Source: DAOUJI01 sp965219565 (GTDB lineage: Bacteria > Chloroflexota > Dehalococcoidia > Lucifugimonadales > JAGWBF01). Taken from it: DNA of 64,000 bases. The translations under genes and the position numbers were made by a program. The notes under the pieces were generated by a model that saw only the letters and a program-made list of their open reading frames with translations, did no database searches and had not been told where the DNA came from. Where the stretch lies: contig OZ244780.1 in the NCBI GenBank assembly GCA_965219565.1, positions 2,914,001-2,978,000 on the forward strand, given 5' to 3'. Shown here in pieces: positions 50,097 through 59,183 of this stretch (the stretch's first letter is position 1; each line of letters opens with the position of its first letter).

Positions 50097-51893
50097 ATGA
50101 AGTCTAAGTTCAAAAGAGTGGTTCTTGTCCAACCCAGCTCACAGGGCGGCAATTTCGAGTTCGTGGCCATCCCACGGCAGGGCATGCTCTTTCTCTCCGC
50201 CGCGTTAAAGCAATGGAAGGGCCCCTTCCTGTACGACACGGAGATATGGTTCGAGGACCGCAGCGGCCCCATGGACCCGGACAAGGACCTGGACGGCGTT
50301 GACATCCTCATGATTACCGCCCTGATTAACGAGGCGCCCCGCGGCTATGAAATCGGCAGACTTGCCAAGCAGTTCCACCCCGAGTTGGTGACCATAGGGG
50401 GCGGCCCCCAGATGAGCCCTCTCCCTGAGGAAGCCATCCGGGAAGGGCGCTTTGACATCATAGTCAATCGCGAGGGGGAAGACATCATCGGCGCCCTTTG
50501 CGACATGCTCTTGGAGCACAAAGGCCCAGCGCCTATCACCAGTTTGAGGAAAATACCCGGCATATCCTTTGTTCGGGACGGACAGGTCATACAGACTCCC
50601 CGAAAAGGGGTCATAGAGCCGGACTTCATATCGCTGCCAGACTTCAGGGCCATAAGAGACCTAACCCCCCAGATGCCCATGGCGGGCGGGGTGCTGGAAA
50701 CCGTCCGGGGATGCACCGAAAAATGCACCTATTGCCAGGTGATACAACAGTTCCTGGGATACCGACTGATCAACAGGGAGACTGAGATCAAGCGGCTGCG
50801 CCAACTCAGGCAGCTGGCCTCTGACGGCCTTATCCACACCGCCAGGGACGGAAGGTTCAGCGTCTTCATCTCCGACGACCTCCACCCGCCTCCCCTCAGG
50901 GCCGTGAAGTACCGCGACGAACGTCTGGCCCGGCTGGAGAACTGGAAGGGCCACACCGACGACATGTACATGATTTGCCAGACACGGGCCGAGATAGGCC
51001 AGGACCCTGAGCTGGCCGACGCCATGTACGAAGCCGGCATCCGAATGCTCTACGTGGGTGTGGAGTCCGACAACGCCGAGAACTTGAAGCTGGTGCGAAA
51101 GCGCCAAGAGCCCGGCCAGGTGCACAAGGACCTGGTGCAGCTGAACAAGATGGGCTTCACGCTGGTGGCGATGACCATTATCGGGCTTCCCTACGACACC
51201 GAACAGGGAATCATGGACATGGCCGACTGGATCACGAAGGTGAGCAGGTACCAGACGGCCAATCTACTGACCCCGCTGCCCGCCACGTCCAACTGGGACT
51301 CGCTGGTGCCCTTGGACGCCAAGGGGAACCCGCTGCCCACCGATGAGCGCGGCAACGTGCCCGCAGAGTACGGCATGAGGCCCTACGAGCTCTACACCGG
51401 ACGTCAGTTCGTCCACCAAGACGAACGGTGGTCCCTGGAAGAGTCCAGAGACCTCTTCAATCGGTACCACTCAAAGCTGAACCCGATAGACAAGCTGTAC
51501 GAGAGGATATTCCGGCTTATCAAGTCCCCCAAGTCCAAGCGCCAGTCGGCCGGACGAGAGTTGAGCGGAATCGTTTCACTCCGCATTGGGGAATTCAGTG
51601 AAGCCCTTCGTACGCTCTCGGACTCCTCCAAGGAACTGCCGGAGGCCATATCCTCCAGGATGAACGAAGTGAGCGAGACTCTTGCCAAATACCGCATCCA
51701 ACTGTCGGAAACGGGCCGGGACCTACCCGACGTGATTTCTCAGCGCATCAACGAGGCCAGCGAATCCCTGGGCAGGTACAGAATCCAAATCGCCCAGACG
51801 GGGCGGGAAATAAGCGACAACATCTCGGTCCGCATCAACGAAGTGAGCGAGGCCATGACGAGGTTGTCCGAACTCAAGCGGGAGACCGCATAG
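50097..51893 (+). CDS. B12-binding-domain radical SAM protein with repetitive C-terminal tail
   Basis: The 598-residue protein has an N-terminal cobalamin-binding-like domain (FVAIPRQGMLFLSAALKQW, LVTIGGGPQMSPLPEEAI), then a radical SAM core with VRGCTEKCTYCQV (CxxxCxxC, near residue 203), and a B12-radical-SAM style barrel. Such enzymes methylate or rearrange unactivated carbons. From residue 488 it carries four tandem amphipathic units of 25-29 residues (ELPEAISSRMNEVSETLAKY, DLPDVISQRINEASESLGRY and so on), likely a coiled coil. The ATG follows AGGTGGAG. fabF lies downstream, which may hint at a lipid substrate. Confidence 0.88.
   Translation: MKSKFKRVVLVQPSSQGGNFEFVAIPRQGMLFLSAALKQWKGPFLYDTEIWFEDRSGPMDPDKDLDGVDILMITALINEAPRGYEIGRLAKQFHPELVTIGGGPQMSPLPEEAIREGRFDIIVNREGEDIIGALCDMLLEHKGPAPITSLRKIPGISFVRDGQVIQTPRKGVIEPDFISLPDFRAIRDLTPQMPMAGGVLETVRGCTEKCTYCQVIQQFLGYRLINRETEIKRLRQLRQLASDGLIHTARDGRFSVFISDDLHPPPLRAVKYRDERLARLENWKGHTDDMYMICQTRAEIGQDPELADAMYEAGIRMLYVGVESDNAENLKLVRKRQEPGQVHKDLVQLNKMGFTLVAMTIIGLPYDTEQGIMDMADWITKVSRYQTANLLTPLPATSNWDSLVPLDAKGNPLPTDERGNVPAEYGMRPYELYTGRQFVHQDERWSLEESRDLFNRYHSKLNPIDKLYERIFRLIKSPKSKRQSAGRELSGIVSLRIGEFSEALRTLSDSSKELPEAISSRMNEVSETLAKYRIQLSETGRDLPDVISQRINEASESLGRYRIQIAQTGREISDNISVRINEVSEAMTRLSELKRETA
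51558..51880 (+). repeat. in-frame tandem repeats of about 87 bases
   Basis: Residues 488-512, 513-541, 542-570 and 571-598 of the radical SAM protein are variants of one unit with consensus (E/D)-(L/I)-x-(D/E)-x-I-S-x-R-(I/M)-N-E-(V/A)-S-E. The 29-residue period is exact for the two central units. Confidence 0.8.
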
Positions 51894-51929
51894 GCCCGAC
51901 TGTCTTTACGACGACTGGAAGGTGTGTGG

Positions 51930-53174
51930 TTGGCGACTAGAGTATTCGTAACCGGCATCGGAGTCATCTCTCCCCTCGGCCTGGACCTAACCACCTCTTG
52001 GGAAAACCTTGTCGGCGGCGTGTCGGGCGTGGACTCCATCACCGCATTCGACCCGGAGGGATTCGAGACCCGTTTCGCCGCCGAGGTGAAGGGGTTCGAG
52101 CCAACCGATTATCTGGAGAAGAAAGAGGCGCGCCGGATGGACCGGTTCGCCCAGCTCGCAGCCGTCGCCTCCGCCCAGGCTATGGCCCAGGCCCGGCTCA
52201 AGCCTGACGATATGGACCCCTATCGCCTCTCCTCAATCGTGGGCAGCGGAATTGGCGGCGTCATCACCCTGTCCCAGCAAGTGGAAACGCTTAAGGAAAA
52301 AGGCCCCCGCAGAGTGTCTCCCTTTCTGGTGCCCATGATGCTGGCCGACATGGGGTCGGCCCAGGTTTCCATGCTGTCCGGGGCCATGGGCCACAACTTC
52401 TGTGCCGTGTCCTCATGCTCCAGTGGCGCCGACGGGATTGGGCAGGCGTGGGAGATGATACGCCGGGGAGACTCCGACGTGGTCCTTGCGGGCGGAGCCG
52501 AAGCTCCGATATGCCCCATAGCAGTTGCAGGATTCAACTCGCTCCACGCACTGTCGAAGCGGAACGAGGAGCCTCAGAAGGCCAGCCGCCCCTTCGACAC
52601 TGCCCGGGACGGCTTCGTAATGGGAGAGGGAGCAGCCATTCTGGTCCTCGAGAGCGAGGAGAACATGGAAAAGCGAGGGGCCGAGCCGTTGGCGGAACTG
52701 GTCAGCTACGCCGCCACCTCCGACGCCTTCCACTTAACTGAACCCCATCCCGACGGCGTAAGCGCCGCCAAGGCCATGAAGACCGCCATCGAAAGGGCAG
52801 GACTGGCGCCTGAAGAGATAGGCTACATAAACGCCCACGGCACATCCACTCCTCTGAACGACAAGCAGGAAACCCTTGCCATCAAGCTGGCGTTGGGCGA
52901 GGACGCCCACCGGACTCCCATAAGCTCCACCAAGTCCATGACGGGCCATCTGCTGGGCGCCGGAGGCGCCCTGGAAGCCGCGGCATCCATCATGGCCATC
53001 CGCGACGGAGTCATACCTCCCACCATCAACCTGGACGACCAGGACCCCAGCTGCGACCTGGACTACACGGCCAACAAGGCCCGTGAAGCGCGAATTCGCT
53101 ACGCGATGAGCAACTCCTTCGGCTTTGGGGGCCATAATTCGGTCCTCATATTCGGAGCGGCGGACCGGAGCTAG
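51930..53174 (+). CDS. fabF: 3-oxoacyl-[acyl-carrier-protein] synthase II
   Basis: FabF extends acyl-ACP with malonyl-ACP. The protein begins MATRVFVTGIGVISPLG, has the active cysteine in CAVSSCSSGAD and the two histidines in NAHGTSTPLND and TKSMTGHLLGAGG. The start is the TTG at 51930, seven bases after GGAAGG; a GTG two codons earlier is possible. The gene follows the radical SAM gene by 36 bases. No acpP or fabD is next to it. Confidence 0.95.
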   Translation: MATRVFVTGIGVISPLGLDLTTSWENLVGGVSGVDSITAFDPEGFETRFAAEVKGFEPTDYLEKKEARRMDRFAQLAAVASAQAMAQARLKPDDMDPYRLSSIVGSGIGGVITLSQQVETLKEKGPRRVSPFLVPMMLADMGSAQVSMLSGAMGHNFCAVSSCSSGADGIGQAWEMIRRGDSDVVLAGGAEAPICPIAVAGFNSLHALSKRNEEPQKASRPFDTARDGFVMGEGAAILVLESEENMEKRGAEPLAELVSYAATSDAFHLTEPHPDGVSAAKAMKTAIERAGLAPEEIGYINAHGTSTPLNDKQETLAIKLALGEDAHRTPISSTKSMTGHLLGAGGALEAAASIMAIRDGVIPPTINLDDQDPSCDLDYTANKAREARIRYAMSNSFGFGGHNSVLIFGAADRS

Positions 53175-53189
53175 AGCGGCTTCAGCCGG

Positions 53190-54884
53190 ATGAACGCCAA
53201 CGGGGGTGGACGCAGGGTGTGGAGGGTGCGGCCTCCCGTATCCGAATCACACAACGGCCTCTCCCACCTGCCTCGTCTCGTAGTGCAACTCCTCGCCAAT
53301 CGGGGCATCCACTCCGAGGAATCCCTGGGCGACTACATGAACCCAGCCTTCCATGATCCGGCTCTTCTACCCGGCATGGGAGCCGCCGTCGCCAGACTCC
53401 GCAAAGCCCTGACATCCGGTGAGTCCATCGGCGTTTTCGGAGATTTCGACGTGGACGGAGTCACCGGGACGGCCGTCGCCGCCCAAGGGTTGGAGGAGCT
53501 CGGGGCTACGGTGGCGCCCTACATTCCCCACCGGGAGGACGAGGGCCACGGCCTGAACGCGGAAGCCGTCATGGCCCTGAAACAGGCGGGCGTGTCCCTT
53601 ATCATCACGGTCGACTGCGGAGTCACTTCCCTGGATGAGATAGTCCTGGCCGGCGAACTCGGAATGGACGTGATTGTCACGGACCACCATCTGCCGCCCG
53701 ATAGGATTCCGCCTGCTGTCGCCATTATCGACCCCAAGCTGGAGGACTCGGAGTATCCCTTCACGGAGCTTTCCGGGGCAGGCCTGGCCTTCAAGCTCAT
53801 GGAGGCCCTGTACAACGACCTGGGCCGCGACTGGAACCGCAACCTTCTCGAACTGGTGGCTTTGAGCACCGTTGCAGACCTGGTGCCTCTGGTCGGTGAG
53901 AACAGGCGTTTCGTGAAAGAGGGCCTGAAACGCCTTCAATCAACTCAGAGGCCCGGCCTTCAGGCGCTTTTTAAGCAGGCCAGAATCAACCCCAACGGCC
54001 TGGACGCCGAGGACATCGCCTTTATGATAGCTCCACGGCTCAACGCAGCCGGGCGGCTGGACCACGCCTCCCTGGCCTACAAGCTTCTCATGACCGGGTC
54101 CGAGGATGAAGCGGCCAGCCTGGCTTCCCACCTAGAGAAACTGAACCGGGAACGACAACAGATGACCCTGGACTCCTATGCCAGGGCCAAAGAACAGACT
54201 CTAAGCAGGCCGGACCTGCCCCCGGTGATATTGGCCGGCGGGGAGTGGGTTGCGCCTGGCATAGCCGGGCTGGTGGCAAGCAGGCTTGTGGACGAGTTCT
54301 CCCGACCCGCCATAGTCGTCTCCCAGATAGGGGACGTGGTCCGGGCCAGCGCCAGAAGCGTCGCTGGATATCATATTCTCAACGAGGCGGTGAAGCCCTG
54401 CGCTGACCTGTTCACTCGGTACGGAGGCCACGGGCAGGCCGCCGGATTCGTGATGCCGTCCTTCAACATGGCCCAACTTGAGTTCAGGCTGGGCCTTGTC
54501 GCCGACGGAACATCAGGACGGATTGACGAAGCGGCACCTCTGTACATAGACGCCGAGGCGCCGGTGTCCAGCATTCCCGGCGCCGCCTTCCAATGGGTTC
54601 AGGACCTGGGACCCTTCGGAGTGGACAATCCGGCGCCTACGTTTTTGACCCGTAACCTGGAAGCCGCCCGCGTACGCACTATGGGCGCCCAGGGCCAGCA
54701 CATGAAGCTCAGGCTAAAGGAGGGCAGGGTAGTTTGGGACGCCCTGGCCTTCCGCCAAGCCGATAAGTGGGAGCCTGAAACGTCCAGGGTGGACGTGGTC
54801 TATACCGTCGGCGCAGGACGGGTCGGGAACACTCCCATCATGGAGCTAATGGTAGTGGACTTCCGGCCCTCTGAGGCCATCTGA
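53190..54884 (+). CDS. recJ: single-stranded-DNA exonuclease RecJ
   Basis: RecJ degrades single-stranded DNA 5' to 3' in repair and recombination. The 564-residue protein shows the DHH motifs GDFDVDGVTGTAV, VDCGVTSLDE, VTDHHLPP and ELSGAGLAFKL, then the DHHA1 region (YGGHGQAAGF). Length is normal for the family. It follows fabF after 15 bases. Confidence 0.96.
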   Translation: MNANGGGRRVWRVRPPVSESHNGLSHLPRLVVQLLANRGIHSEESLGDYMNPAFHDPALLPGMGAAVARLRKALTSGESIGVFGDFDVDGVTGTAVAAQGLEELGATVAPYIPHREDEGHGLNAEAVMALKQAGVSLIITVDCGVTSLDEIVLAGELGMDVIVTDHHLPPDRIPPAVAIIDPKLEDSEYPFTELSGAGLAFKLMEALYNDLGRDWNRNLLELVALSTVADLVPLVGENRRFVKEGLKRLQSTQRPGLQALFKQARINPNGLDAEDIAFMIAPRLNAAGRLDHASLAYKLLMTGSEDEAASLASHLEKLNRERQQMTLDSYARAKEQTLSRPDLPPVILAGGEWVAPGIAGLVASRLVDEFSRPAIVVSQIGDVVRASARSVAGYHILNEAVKPCADLFTRYGGHGQAAGFVMPSFNMAQLEFRLGLVADGTSGRIDEAAPLYIDAEAPVSSIPGAAFQWVQDLGPFGVDNPAPTFLTRNLEAARVRTMGAQGQHMKLRLKEGRVVWDALAFRQADKWEPETSRVDVVYTVGAGRVGNTPIMELMVVDFRPSEAI

Positions 54885-54895
54885 GAAGTGGTCCC

Positions 54896-55468
54896 GTGAG
54901 CCTCGAAAGCCCATCCAGTCCCGGCCACGTTCCCTGGCGAGTTCTGAGCAGTGAGCCTGGCCCTGAGATGCCTCTGTTTCAAGTCCGCTTCGACCAGGTG
55001 GTTAACCCACGAAACTCGGTGGAACGGCGCGCCGTCGTGCTGGAGAGTCCCCACTGGTGCAGTGTAGTGGCCGTGACCCCCAACGAGAAACTGGTGTTGG
55101 TGCGACAGTACAGGTTTGGAACGGGCGAAGTGACCTTGGAGATATCCGGAGGGTCGGTGATGGAGGGCGAGGACCACCGGCAAGCGGCCCAACGAGAGCT
55201 TCTGGAGGAGACGGGATACACGTCCTCCGATTGGGTGTACCTGGGCGCCCACGAACCCAACCCGGCCGTGCACAACAACCTCGTCCACCACTGGCTGGCC
55301 CGAGGATGCACGCAGACCCACGACCCCCACCCCAGCCAAGGCGAGGACATCCGAATCGAGACCCTGCCCCTGGTCCGCGTCAAGGAGGCGGTCTTGGAAG
55401 GAGAGATCAGGAGCGCACTGGTCGTTGCCGCGCTGTCCAGAGTCATAGACCTGCGGATGGACCTTTAG
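54896..55468 (+). CDS. Nudix hydrolase (ADP-ribose pyrophosphatase-like)
   Basis: The 190-residue protein has a complete Nudix box, GGSVMEGEDHRQAAQRELLE followed by ETG (GX5EX7REUXEEXGU), and the preceding LVRQYRFGTGEVTLEISG, typical of ADP-ribose pyrophosphatases. The GTG start lies 11 bases after recJ. Substrate is inferred from the resemblance only. Confidence 0.88.
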   Translation: MSLESPSSPGHVPWRVLSSEPGPEMPLFQVRFDQVVNPRNSVERRAVVLESPHWCSVVAVTPNEKLVLVRQYRFGTGEVTLEISGGSVMEGEDHRQAAQRELLEETGYTSSDWVYLGAHEPNPAVHNNLVHHWLARGCTQTHDPHPSQGEDIRIETLPLVRVKEAVLEGEIRSALVVAALSRVIDLRMDL

Positions 55469-55489
55469 AGCGGGCGCTATAATTCTCGC

Positions 55490-56182
55490 ATGGAACTGTG
55501 CACCCTCCATTCATGGGACGTTACACCCGCCGAAGCGCGCGAGATACAAAAGCGGCTGGCCCCGCAGGTTTCCGCCTTGGGCCGCCCGCTCCCGGGCGAC
55601 GTCCGCTATGTGGGCGGTCTGGACATGTCGGCTCCCGACCAGGATGGCGTTGTCACCGGCGCCGCCGTGACGTTGTCATTCCCTGACCTGGAGCCGGTGG
55701 ACGTCTCGGTGGCAAGGACGGTCCCCTCTATGCCCTACACTCCCGGACTGCTCTCCTTTAGAGAAACTCCGGCCCTGGCGATGGCTTTGGAGGGCTTGAG
55801 CGTTAAACCCGATTTGATAATCGTGGACGGCCATGGGACGGCCCATCCCCGGCGGTTCGGCATCGCCTGCCATATCGGCCTGGCGGCCCAGACGCCCACC
55901 ATTGGCTGTGCCAAGTCCATACTGGTCGGCGAATACGGCGAGCTAGGCCAGGAGCGGGGTTCCAGGACACCCCTGCTGCACAAGGGAGAAATCATAGGGA
56001 TGGCTGTGAGGACCAGGACAGGGGTGAGTCCGGTATTCGTGTCCGTTGGACATATGATAGAGTTGGATTCCGCTGTTGACTGGACGCTGGCCGCCTGCAA
56101 AGGCTTTCGGCTGCCGGAAACAACGAGGAACGCACATAACGCCGCTGCAGGCAGGGCGCCTGAACTGGTTGCGCGGACATAA
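55490..56182 (+). CDS. nfi: endonuclease V
   Basis: Endonuclease V nicks DNA next to deoxyinosine. The 230-residue protein has the family blocks VGGLDMSAP, SMPYTPGLLSFRE, LIIVDGHGTAHPRRFG and GCAKSILVG, with the acidic residues that bind Mg. It continues the recJ-Nudix repair/clean-up run and ends ten bases before prfB. Confidence 0.93.
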   Translation: MELCTLHSWDVTPAEAREIQKRLAPQVSALGRPLPGDVRYVGGLDMSAPDQDGVVTGAAVTLSFPDLEPVDVSVARTVPSMPYTPGLLSFRETPALAMALEGLSVKPDLIIVDGHGTAHPRRFGIACHIGLAAQTPTIGCAKSILVGEYGELGQERGSRTPLLHKGEIIGMAVRTRTGVSPVFVSVGHMIELDSAVDWTLAACKGFRLPETTRNAHNAAAGRAPELVART

Positions 56183-56192
56183 GGAGTTAGGG

Positions 56193-57303
56193 ATGCAGGA
56201 CCTGAGGTCTGAGCTTATCGAGATGGCCCAGCGCATAGCGGGAGCGTTGGACCGTCTTTGACGTCCCTGTCAAAGAGACAGAGATAGACCGGCTGGAGAA
56301 AGAGGCCGGAGACGCCTCGTTTTGGGACTCGCCCCAAGAGGCCCAAAGAGCAATGCAGCGTCTGGCAAGGTTGAAAGACACCGTCGAAACCTGGCGTGGA
56401 CTGGAGAAGAGCGCCGGTTCGTTGCTGGAACTGGTTGAATTGGCCCTCGCAGAAGGCGACGACACCCTGGAAGAACAGCTGCGCAGCGAGTGTCGAGAGC
56501 TTTCGGAGGAGTTGGAGCGCCAGGAGTTCCTGCTCACCTTGTCCGGCCCCTACGACGACCGGCCCGCCATCGTGACAATCCAGCCGGGGGCGGGAGGCAC
56601 CGAGTCCCAGGACTGGGCGGAGATGCTGTTGCGAATGTATCTCCGATGGGCTGAGAACCAGGGGCGGGTGGCCCAGGTGCTGGACACGTCCTATGGCGAG
56701 GGGGCCGGCATCAAGAGCGCCACCCTGGAGGTTGGAGGCAAATACGCCTACGGCTACCTCAAGGCGGAGCTGGGCGTGCACAGGCTGGTGCGCCTCTCTC
56801 CCTTTGATCCCAACCACCTGCGGCATACCTCCTTTGCCCAGGTGGAAACGATGCCGGTGGCCGACGACGAGCAGGAAGTGGAGATAAAACCCGATGACCT
56901 CAAGATGGACTTCTTCAGGTCCAGTGGGCCGGGGGGACAGAACGTTCAGAAGGTGGCCTCGGCCGTTCGCCTGACCCATCTCCCGTCCGGGATAGTTGTG
57001 GCGTGCCAGAACGAGCGTTCCCAGCACCAGAACCGGGAGTTCGCCATGCGAATTCTGATGGCCCGGCTTCTGGAGAAGAGGATGGAGGAGCGTGCACAGC
57101 ATCTGGCTTTGTTAAGGGGAGAACGTCTGGCCACCGAGTGGGGAAGCCAGATACGGAGCTACGTGCTCCACCCCTACAAGCTAGTCAAAGACCACCGGAC
57201 GGACCATCAGACCACCAACGCGGACGCGGCGCTGGACGGAGACATCGACGGCTTCATACAGGCGTATCTGCGCTCGACAATGGGCAAGAACGACGGGGGC
57301 TAG
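56193..57303 (+). CDS. prfB: peptide chain release factor 2 with programmed +1 frameshift
   Basis: RF2 ends translation at UGA and UAA. The first frame starts at the ATG at 56193 (behind AAGGAG), gives MQDLRSELIEMAQRIAGALD then RL, and stops at the TGA at 56259-56261. Reading +1 from CTT-TGA-C continues as DVPVKETEIDRLEKEAGD in the frame that carries the rest of RF2, through 57303. The protein (369 residues) has SPF in RLSPFDPNHLRH (stop-codon recognition) and GGQ in SGPGGQNVQKV (peptide release). The frameshift is the classical RF2 self-control. Confidence 0.96.
56256..56262 (+). promoter_or_regulatory. prfB programmed frameshift site (CTT TGA C)
   Basis: CTTTGAC matches the known RF2 slip site, with UGA as 23rd codon. 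A GGGAG lies at 56240-56244, further upstream than the optimal internal Shine-Dalgarno position. Low RF2 lets the ribosome slip +1 and make RF2. Confidence 0.92.
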
Positions 57304-57330
57304 GAGCGACGGCATAACCGTCTGGCGGTT

Positions 57331-58536
57331 TCAGCAGTGCCAGAGGGTGTGGCCCAGCTTGTTCCGCTTGGTCTGCTTGTAGTGGCGGTTTTCCTCGTTG
57401 ACCTCGGTCTCGATGGCCCTCTGTTCGACGATGTCGAAGTCGTAGCCCAAGAGGCCGACGATCTTACGGGGATTGTTGGTCAGTAGCCGGATTTTCTTCA
57501 CGTTCAGGTCGGACAGTATCTGGGCGGCGATTCCGTAGTGGCGGTGGTCTGACTCGAAGCCCAGCATTTCGTTGGCTTCCACCGTGTCCATGCCGTTGTC
57601 CTGGAGGTGATAGGCCTTGATTTTGTTGTGGAGGCCGATTCCCCGCCCTTCTTGACGCATGTAGAGGAAAACGCCCTTGCCCTCCTGGCCTATTATCTCC
57701 AAGGCCAGCTTTCTCTGGTCTCCGCAGTCGCAGCGGATGCTTCCGAATACGTCGCCCGTGAGACACTCACTGTGGATGCGGACTGAAATGGGCTCGTCTG
57801 GCCCCCATTCACCCAGCACCAAGGCGACATGCTCTCCGTTGTCTATACGACTGGTGTAGGACTGGACCTCGAACTCGCCGTAGTCGGTGGGCAGGCGGGC
57901 CTCGGCTATCTTATCGATCAGCCTTTCGTGCCTGCGCCGGTAGGCGATGATTTGTGCGATGGTGATTATCTTAATGCCGTGAAGTTCGGAGAATTTCTCT
58001 AGTTCCGACATGCGGGACATGGTGCCGTCGGGGTTCATGATTTCGCACACCACTCCGGACGGATACATGCCGGCGATACGGGTCAGGTCCACTATGGACT
58101 CAGTGTGGCCGGGGCGCACCAGCACCCCGCCATTGTGGTAGCGGAGGGGGAAGATGTGGCCCGGTCGGGCAAAGTCCTCGGGCTTGGCGTCCGGGTCTAT
58201 CATGGCCAGGATTGTCTTGGCGCGGTCGGAGGCGGAGATGCCGGTGGTGGTGCCTAGGTTGTAGTCCACGGATACGGTGAAGGCCGTTCCATGCCTGGCG
58301 CTGTTGTGGCCGTCAACCATCAGCGGCATGTTGAGCTGGTCCAGCCTCTCGCCCAGGACGGGCATGCACAGCAAGCCCCGGGCCTCGGTGACCATGAAGT
58401 TGACGGCGTCTGGAGTGACGGTTTCGGCGGCCATAACGAGGTCGCCCTCGTTCTCCCGCTTCTCATCGTCTACGACTATGAGGAACTTGCCCTGACGTAT
58501 GTCATCCAGGGCCTCTTCAATGCTGGACAAAGCCAT
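57331..58536 (-). CDS. ribBA: bifunctional DHBP synthase / GTP cyclohydrolase II
   Basis: The 401-residue protein supplies both precursors of riboflavin. The N-terminal RibB half has DDEKRENEGDLVMAAE and HTESIVDLTRIAG; the C-terminal RibA half has the zinc site HSECLTGDVFGSIRCDCG and RQEGRGIGLHNKI. It is the last gene of ribD-ribE-ribBA on the minus strand and converges with prfB. Confidence 0.97.
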   Translation of the reverse strand: MALSSIEEALDDIRQGKFLIVVDDEKRENEGDLVMAAETVTPDAVNFMVTEARGLLCMPVLGERLDQLNMPLMVDGHNSARHGTAFTVSVDYNLGTTTGISASDRAKTILAMIDPDAKPEDFARPGHIFPLRYHNGGVLVRPGHTESIVDLTRIAGMYPSGVVCEIMNPDGTMSRMSELEKFSELHGIKIITIAQIIAYRRRHERLIDKIAEARLPTDYGEFEVQSYTSRIDNGEHVALVLGEWGPDEPISVRIHSECLTGDVFGSIRCDCGDQRKLALEIIGQEGKGVFLYMRQEGRGIGLHNKIKAYHLQDNGMDTVEANEMLGFESDHRHYGIAAQILSDLNVKKIRLLTNNPRKIVGLLGYDFDIVEQRAIETEVNEENRHYKQTKRNKLGHTLWHC

Positions 58537-58567
58537 TACACGTTATCTCCCGGAGATTTGGGATGGA

Positions 58568-59173
58568 TCAACGGTCTCCGTTCTTGAGCAGGCTTTCGAC
58601 GTACTTTGCCAGTATGTCTACCTCCAGGTTGACCTGATCGCCTACTCGCTTCTCCCTCAATGCCGTATTGTCCAAGGTGAAAGGGATAAGAGATACACTA
58701 AAGTAAGTGGCCCCCCTTTTTACCACGGTAAGGCTTATACCGTCAACCGCGATAAATCCCTTCTCCACCAGATAAGGGCTGAGGCGCTTGGGAACTCGGA
58801 ACCGCATGACGATGCAGTCCCCCTCCGGCTTGATGGAGCTTACCCGTCCCCGGTCATCCACATGGCCCTGGACCACGTGTCCTCCCAGCCTGTCCGAGAA
58901 GGAGAGCGCCCTCTCCAGGTTTAGCCCCATGCCCTCGTCCAGCGAACCGAGGTTGGTGCGCCGCAGGGTTTCGGGAGCCAGGTCCACGCTGAAGCCGTCG
59001 GGTGTAATGTCCACCGCCGTCAGACAGGCCCCGTTGACGGATACGCTGTCCCCCAGGCGGAGTCCGTCCAGGACCTTGGCGGCGCCCACCGTCAGGCGGA
59101 AGCTTCCATTCTGGACCTGGGCGTCGGCCAACGATATGACCTTGCCCACCTCTTCAACAATTCCGGTAAACAT
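58568..59173 (-). CDS. ribE: riboflavin synthase, alpha chain
   Basis: This enzyme dismutates two lumazine molecules to riboflavin. The 201-residue protein begins MFTGIVEEVGKV and has two similar lumazine-binding halves (SVNGACLTAV and AVDGISLTVV). It lies between ribD and ribBA with short gaps. Confidence 0.96.
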   Translation of the reverse strand: MFTGIVEEVGKVISLADAQVQNGSFRLTVGAAKVLDGLRLGDSVSVNGACLTAVDITPDGFSVDLAPETLRRTNLGSLDEGMGLNLERALSFSDRLGGHVVQGHVDDRGRVSSIKPEGDCIVMRFRVPKRLSPYLVEKGFIAVDGISLTVVKRGATYFSVSLIPFTLDNTALREKRVGDQVNLEVDILAKYVESLLKNGDR

Positions 59174-59183
59174 GCAGCGTTCC

